A stretch of 18,476 bases of DNA from contig DDWC01000075.1 of NCBI GenBank assembly GCA_002345475.1, positions 1 through 18,476 of the forward strand, read 5' to 3'. The position numbers were made by a program, and so were the translations under genes. The DNA comes from Firmicutes bacterium UBA2296. GTDB taxonomy: Bacteria > Bacillota > UBA994. The notes under the pieces are model-generated. The model was not told the origin of the DNA. It did not search any database and saw only the letters and a list, made by a program, of their open reading frames with translations. This document shows positions 14,707-18,476 of this stretch, in pieces (positions within the stretch are counted from its first letter, which is position 1; each line of letters opens with the position of its first letter).

Positions 14707-15402
14707 CTTCATGACTTCCTCTATGTCGTCGGCTGCCACAGCAATCGATACAGCGGTGCCACTTGTCCCCGGAATAATGAAGCTAATCATGCCAACTACC
14801 TTGCCGTCCATGGTAAAAAGCGGGCTGCCGCTGTGACCCAAAGTGGCGGCGACATCGGTGTGTATAAACCACTGGCCGTCCTTATAGCCGCTGGCAGTGA
14901 TGACCTTTCCGGGTTCAGCCCTATATGTCAGGCCGTCGGTGGCCAAAAAGCCCACTTGGTCGCCGCTCTCCAGTTGCAAGCGCTTCCCCCATACCACCGG
15001 CTCTGTTTCGGCGTCTATAACCAGCAAGGCTATATCTAGTCTGGCGTCAGTTTCTGCGCGGACAGCGGAATACACCTTCCCTTGCTGTACCATGTGCACG
15101 CGTATGTACTCCCCGGGCGCAATTACGTGATAGTTAGTGACAATAGTTCCCTCCGTGTCAACCGCGAATCCTACACCCACCGACACCCTTTGTAGATACT
15201 TGCCGTCTTCAAACACCTCGATGAGAGCTACGGCAGGCTGAAGCTTCGCCGCTACCGCGGCGAAGGACAACTCAGGGGGTGGGACTTCAGGGGTTTCAGC
15301 GGGAATGGCAATCCCCTGCGCCCACACCCACACCCCTAGCTTGGCAAGAAGGACTAAACCTGCTAAGAGTCCCCAAAAAACCAGATGCCTGCTGCGGCTC
15401 AT
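14701..15402 (-). CDS. Membrane-anchored trypsin-like serine protease without PDZ domain
   Basis: A 233-residue protease with an N-terminal membrane anchor or uncleaved signal (HLVFWGLLAGLVLLAKLGVWVWA, about 6-28), a Pro-rich spacer (34-44) and a chymotrypsin-fold domain. The triad is visible: His92 (VTNYHVI), Asp123 (ARLDIALL) and Ser191 (GHSGSPLF). The Ser motif is GHSGSP where most HtrA-like enzymes have GNSGGP. It ends at the protease domain, so it lacks the PDZ domain of HtrA/DegP and resembles short surface serine proteases. ATG at 15400-15402 follows GGTGAGGTG. It is the last gene of a unit with the 5'-nucleotidase-family gene, which ends 24 bases upstream. It probably acts outside the membrane in protein quality control or processing, which is inferred. 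Confidence 0.87.
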   Translation of the reverse strand: MSRSRHLVFWGLLAGLVLLAKLGVWVWAQGIAIPAETPEVPPPELSFAAVAAKLQPAVALIEVFEDGKYLQRVSVGVGFAVDTEGTIVTNYHVIAPGEYIRVHMVQQGKVYSAVRAETDARLDIALLVIDAETEPVVWGKRLQLESGDQVGFLATDGLTYRAEPGKVITASGYKDGQWFIHTDVAATLGHSGSPLFTMDGKVVGMISFIIPGTSGTAVSIAVAADDIEEVMKR

Positions 15403-15426
15403 TGCACCTCACCAACCTCTAGTGAC

Positions 15427-16893
15427 TTATTCGCCGATGCGCTGTATCCTTCCTTCTATTCTGGCGTTGAGGTTGTTATGGGTCATGAAGTATTCTTCAA
15501 TAATATCTGTCTGCGAAGTGGCCAGCACCAGGGGCCTGCCGTTCTTAAGCACTTCGTCTTTGCTTAGACCAAGAAATTTGTCAAAGTTATTGTAGTGGAA
15601 GCTGGCCAGCCCTACCCTGTACAGCAAGTTGTCGTCAACTGATACGCCATCAACCTTGAGCGAAATGAGACTGTTGCTGGCATCATCAAAAATGACCTCA
15701 ACGCCTTTGTTGACTTGATAGTGCTCGCTGGAATTAGTCAGGTTCTCTGTAAGCAGAACTCTGCCAAAGGCCCGCTTCAGCTGTTCGCCGGTAAGTATTA
15801 CCTGATGTATCGGCTCAGAGAAGGGGAAAATCGCCTTGAGATCAGCCACGGTGACGATTGGCCCCAGCTCGGTCTTGCGAATGGATCCGGAACCGAGCAT
15901 CATCACGTCAACCTTCAGCATGTCCCAGCAAATGTCGGCAAAGAGGTTGCCCAGTTCGGTCTCCTGCTGGCGTCTCGGGTGGGTCAGTTTCCGCGTCAAG
16001 TGGGTGAGAATTCGTCCGTATTTTTCGTCCAGTTCGCCCGAGTACATGGCGATAACCCGCTCGATGTCGGGGTCCCGGGGACAGTGGCTGGAGTTAATCG
16101 GCACCAGCTGCCACTGAAAGCTTTCCACCGTATTGGTGTCCTTGTTGACCATCATGTCAAAGCGGCCAATCTGGGTGGTGCCCGTTCCCGCCTGAGCCAC
16201 AAGAATATTGTTAACCACAGCAGGCTGCTCAAGCACTGTGTGGGAATGTCCACCAATGATTACGTCCACGCCCCAGTCCGGATGCAGCATGGCGGCTAAC
16301 TTGCAGTCGTTCTCAAATCCGATGTGGGTGAGCAGCACGGTCAAGTCGACGTCAGTAGTCTGATAGGCATTGCAGATCTTGCCTACCTCCGCAGCCGCTT
16401 CCTTGATGTCCACGAAGGTACCGACGTATTTGTCTGTGCGCAAAGAGTCCAGCACCGACTCCGTCAATATACCGATGAACATGATGCGCAAACCATCTAT
16501 TTCTATCAGCTTGTAGGGCTGCAGCAGGCGCGTGGCCTGGTTCTTTATGTACAGGTTAGCTGTAATAATGGGGAACTTGGCGAACTTCTCCAGGAAAAGC
16601 AGGTGCGGCAAGCCATAGTCAACTTCGTGGTTGCCCACACAGACGATGTCGGGAGAAATATAGTTCATAATTTCCATGGTGGATATTCCCCGGTATTCGC
16701 TGTCAATGAGCGACCCCTGCAGCATATCTCCAGCGATGGCGTAAAGTACCGTCTCCTCCTGCGAACGCACCTGCGATACGTAGCCCGAAAGCATAGACAC
16801 GCCGCCAATTAGTTGTTCGTCCCTGTCCTTGGACATGAAATCCCCATGCATATCGTTGGAATGAAGCAATACCAGGCTCTTCAGTTCAGGCAT
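15427..16893 (-). CDS. 5'-nucleotidase/2',3'-cyclic phosphodiesterase-family metallophosphatase without signal peptide
   Basis: A 488-residue enzyme of the UshA/YfkN/CpdB-like family that removes phosphate from nucleotides or related esters with two metal ions. Metal-site motifs are complete and ordered: HSNDMHG (11-17, Asp14 and His16), GDMLQG (55-60), GNHEVDYG (87-94), LLTHIG (187-192) and GGHSHT (214-219). The C-terminal substrate domain follows, with ETELGNLFADICWD and GSGSIRKTELG (usual GGGIR). Family members are usually exported; this one starts at MPELKSLVLLHSND with no signal sequence. The longer open frame (to 17064) overlaps the preceding gene and gives no signal peptide either, while ATG at 16891-16893 follows GGGAGGGGGAG. 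It is therefore probably cytoplasmic. It starts 20 bases after the membrane protein gene; nucleotide specificity is unknown. Confidence 0.88.
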   Translation of the reverse strand: MPELKSLVLLHSNDMHGDFMSKDRDEQLIGGVSMLSGYVSQVRSQEETVLYAIAGDMLQGSLIDSEYRGISTMEIMNYISPDIVCVGNHEVDYGLPHLLFLEKFAKFPIITANLYIKNQATRLLQPYKLIEIDGLRIMFIGILTESVLDSLRTDKYVGTFVDIKEAAAEVGKICNAYQTTDVDLTVLLTHIGFENDCKLAAMLHPDWGVDVIIGGHSHTVLEQPAVVNNILVAQAGTGTTQIGRFDMMVNKDTNTVESFQWQLVPINSSHCPRDPDIERVIAMYSGELDEKYGRILTHLTRKLTHPRRQQETELGNLFADICWDMLKVDVMMLGSGSIRKTELGPIVTVADLKAIFPFSEPIHQVILTGEQLKRAFGRVLLTENLTNSSEHYQVNKGVEVIFDDASNSLISLKVDGVSVDDNLLYRVGLASFHYNNFDKFLGLSKDEVLKNGRPLVLATSQTDIIEEYFMTHNNLNARIEGRIQRIGE

Positions 16894-16913
16894 CGGTTGA
16901 CTCCCCCTCCCAT

Positions 16914-17468
16914 TTATTTGACCGAGACTCTTTCCGCCACCGCGGCCACAACCGCTTCGTAGTTCTCCGGGGTACAGAAGACGGCTATGTTGTCCAGGTA
17001 TCCGGCGCTTACCGTCAACGTCCGCGAAGCCGGGTAGGACCTGACCGAGACTATTCTGTTCCATTTCACGGTCACATCCTGCCGCGAGGCAGCCAGCATG
17101 CCGGCACCAGCGGCGGTAAACTTGCCCGTGAGAAAACCAATAACCACTGTCAGGTTATTTAGCACGCGGTTGCGTCGGACATGGGTTGCCTGGGTGTAAC
17201 AGCGTATGCCTTTATCATCCACCACGAAACCCACGGCATACCTGCCTCCGTACATGGCAAACAGGAGTGCCGTCGTCAGCAGGAACAGCGCCACAATCAG
17301 AGACAGGCCATAAAGAAGGTATACACCTGGCTGTGACGTGGCGGTGAGGGTCATCACCAGCACCACAAGGCCGAAGGGTATACCTATGGCAATCATCAGC
17401 TGCTTGACTATCAAAGGGTTGCGGAATATGGACACTTCGGTTTCCCAGGCCAGTCTCTCAGTCGGCAC
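16914..17468 (-). CDS. Two-helix membrane protein with PH-like (bacterial PH/YcxB-type) domain
   Basis: A 184-residue protein I recognise only in outline. Two adjacent hydrophobic helices (about 20-42 and 46-73) are followed by about 110 residues of alternating beta pattern: GRYAVGFVVDDKGIRCYTQ, then a helical stretch and VTVKWNRIVSVRSYPASRTLTVSAG, ending in PENYEAVVAAVAERV. This layout, with a W-x-R-I-x-x-V segment, resembles bacterial PH-domain membrane proteins. The start is GTG (17466-17468), with GGAGGG about 12 bases upstream; an ATG nearer the ribosome binding site is out of frame and opens only six codons. It is first in a unit with the phosphatase and protease genes. Function is unknown. 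Confidence 0.75.
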   Translation of the reverse strand: MPTERLAWETEVSIFRNPLIVKQLMIAIGIPFGLVVLVMTLTATSQPGVYLLYGLSLIVALFLLTTALLFAMYGGRYAVGFVVDDKGIRCYTQATHVRRNRVLNNLTVVIGFLTGKFTAAGAGMLAASRQDVTVKWNRIVSVRSYPASRTLTVSAGYLDNIAVFCTPENYEAVVAAVAERVSVK

Positions 17469-17490
17469 GATCCGCCATCTCCCTCCATAA

Positions 17491-17517
17491 AGTAGCTAGA
17501 GCTACTCTGTAATTATA
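17491..17517 (-). promoter_or_regulatory. Promoter -10 box with adjacent palindrome ahead of the PH-domain/phosphatase/protease unit
   Basis: TATAAT on the minus strand (17517 to 17512) is followed within five bases by the palindrome AGTAGCT-ag-AGCTACT (17491-17506), which would span the transcription start. This is the typical position for a repressor site, or the stem could sit at the 5' end of the mRNA. No good -35 box is seen. A leader of about 37 bases to the GTG is predicted. Confidence 0.5.
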
Positions 17518-17553
17518 CGCGCGGCAAGTGTTATTAGCCGCTGCACAAGTATC

Positions 17554-17575
17554 TGTCCACGCCAAGGCATGGACA
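17554..17575 (-). other. Hairpin after the Spx-like gene, without U tract
   Basis: The minus-strand transcript would form a near-perfect stem of ten pairs, or fewer if the loop is opened (UGUCCAUGCC with GGCGUGGACA, one G.U). There is no U run after it, so it is not a standard terminator. It may mark an mRNA 3' end or a factor-dependent stop in the 127-base gap before the next unit. Confidence 0.4.
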
Positions 17576-17595
17576 AATCATTGACAGTTGCAGAG

Positions 17596-17940
17596 TCACC
17601 GATCAAGCCACTGCTCCCATATTTCCGGTTTGTAGCCGACTGTGGCTTGCCTGCCACTGCGCACCACGGGTGTCCTGTAGAGCCTGGGGTTATTCATCAG
17701 AATCTCCATGCGCATGGCCGTTGGTCGGATGATGTGCAGGTTTAACTTCTCATACTCCCTGACGCCCTGATTGATGAGATTTTGGAGCCCCACGGCCTCA
17801 ACCACACTCTGTAGTTCGCCCTTGCTCAGGCCGTACTTGAGTATGTCGACGTACTGGTACTTTATCTGGCGTTCTTTAAAGTAGCGCTCCGCCTTCTTTG
17901 TTTCAAAACACTTGTCGGATCCAAAGAGCTGTATGGCCAT
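17596..17940 (-). CDS. Spx/ArsC-family (arsenate-reductase-like) protein
   Basis: A 114-residue thioredoxin-fold protein. The N-terminus GSDKCFETKKAERYF has one active-site Cys (Cys11) and the KKA stretch typical of the ArsC/Spx/YffB group; the second half has the cis-Pro element RTPVVRSG and the ending GYKPEIWEQWL. The Spx redox switch needs CxxC (here C-F-E-T), so a classic Spx disulfide is absent, and there is no arsenate operon nearby. An ArsC-like reductase using glutathione-like or other thiols, or a regulator binding RNA polymerase, are both open. ATG at 17938-17940 follows GAGGGGG. It starts 15 bases after the DUF697 gene, so the two are co-transcribed. Confidence 0.85.
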   Translation of the reverse strand: MAIQLFGSDKCFETKKAERYFKERQIKYQYVDILKYGLSKGELQSVVEAVGLQNLINQGVREYEKLNLHIIRPTAMRMEILMNNPRLYRTPVVRSGRQATVGYKPEIWEQWLDR

Positions 17941-17955
17941 GGGCCCACACCCCCT

Positions 17956-18476
17956 CTATTTGCTGTTTGGTCCACCACGGAAGAATCTAGTGATGACACT
18001 GGTTATCCTCTCCAGGCCGTCCACCAGTGCCCGTCCACTCTCTTTCCCAAGATTAAGGGTGGCCTCTCCCGTGGATTGGGCCGCCCTCCAGGTACGCAGC
18101 GACCTGTTGACTACGAAGCGACCACCGGCCACAGCGACACGACCGCCTGCCTTCCTGGCAGCCCTGCACACAGCGCCGGTTATCTTTACGCTGGATTCGG
18201 CCACAACACCGCCCAGCAAAGACGCTGCCTGAACAATAGCCGAGCTACGGATAGCGCTGCGATTTGTCCTGGTAAGCGAAGCGCAGTAGCCTTTAGCTAT
18301 GGCGCCCACTCTCAAAACGAGAAAGGCGTTGGCACTTCCCTGCACCAGCGAATTGACCACCACAGAAGTCACTGAGCTCGCGCCGGCAGCCAGACCTGAA
18401 CCGAGCAGTTGCGCAAAAATCGGCTCTAGCTGATTCTCCAGAACCACCAGGTTTTCCATCTCGCTGGCCACGACGG
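17956..18476 (-). CDS. DUF697-like membrane-associated protein, N-terminus beyond the window
   Basis: The frame is open through the right edge, so at least 173 residues of a longer protein are seen, and the apparent GTG at 18469-18471 need not be the start. The first part has a Gly/Ser/Val-rich hydrophobic stretch (LLGSGLAAGASSVTSVVVNSLVQGSANAFLVLRVGAIAKGYC) that matches DUF697/YcjF-type domains. The C-terminus is basic and helical (KAAR- and GGR-rich, ending RFFRGGPNSK), suggesting contact with the membrane or nucleic acid. DUF697 is often fused to or beside a GTPase, which would lie to the right of the window. The match is by pattern only. Confidence 0.65.
   Translation of the reverse strand, partial: VVASEMENLVVLENQLEPIFAQLLGSGLAAGASSVTSVVVNSLVQGSANAFLVLRVGAIAKGYCASLTRTNRSAIRSSAIVQAASLLGGVVAESSVKITGAVCRAARKAGGRVAVAGGRFVVNRSLRTWRAAQSTGEATLNLGKESGRALVDGLERITSVITRFFRGGPNSK

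Noticed and set aside
16894..17064. N-terminal extension of the phosphatase frame (57 codons)
   Set aside because: It overlaps the PH-domain gene, is low-complexity and lacks a signal peptide, whereas a strong ribosome binding site precedes the ATG at 16893.

Overview
The window looks like a stretch of core and lightly accessory chromosome from a Gram-positive, Clostridia-like member of the Bacillota with a fairly GC-rich genome. The grounds are strong GGAGG-type ribosome binding sites ahead of almost every gene, several GTG/TTG starts, U-tract terminators, a CsoR-family repressor beside a DUF3147 gene, a secreted glucosaminidase with a copper-amine-oxidase-like N-terminal domain, a clostripain-family protease and an Spx/ArsC-like protein. 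The genus cannot be fixed from sequence alone. I see no rRNA, tRNA, CRISPR array, insertion sequence, phage gene or recognisable defence island.

Layout from left to right. The left edge holds the probable 3' end of an unrecognised plus-strand gene, then an MscS-type channel gene that reads intact only if one lost base near 714 is restored. It converges on a minus-strand malate/lactate-dehydrogenase-like (LDH2) gene, which is divergent from folC (folylpolyglutamate synthase, plus strand). A strong two-way hairpin terminator separates folC from everything to its right. From 3722 to the right edge every gene is on the minus strand, so transcription runs right to left.

The minus-strand block falls into apparent units, listed in transcription order. 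(a) A DUF697 protein, cut by the right edge, followed by an Spx/ArsC-like protein. (b) A PH-like membrane protein, a 5'-nucleotidase-family phosphatase and a short membrane-anchored trypsin-like protease, ending in a terminator. (c) A membrane-anchored clostripain-family protease, a Sir2 deacylase and a nitrilase-superfamily amidase, the last two overlapping by an ATGA. (d) A MATE exporter and a double-CDGSH iron-sulfur protein. (e) csoR and a DUF3147 membrane protein, under a 25-bp perfect palindrome, ending in a terminator. (f) A secreted glucosaminidase and an M14 carboxypeptidase, ending at the shared terminator.

Cell-surface and proteolytic functions (glucosaminidase, two anchored proteases, M14 peptidase) and metal or redox functions (CsoR, CDGSH, Spx-like, MATE) recur. 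Each unit, however, looks like an ordinary small operon, and I see no clear multi-gene novel machine. The observations most worth a second look are the csoR-DUF3147 unit with its palindrome, the clostripain-sirtuin-amidase operon, the inverted array of 7-bp units at 10689-10777 that supplies the amidase stop codon, and the one-base lesion in the channel gene. Several promoters here appear to be of the extended -10 type (TGnTA...).
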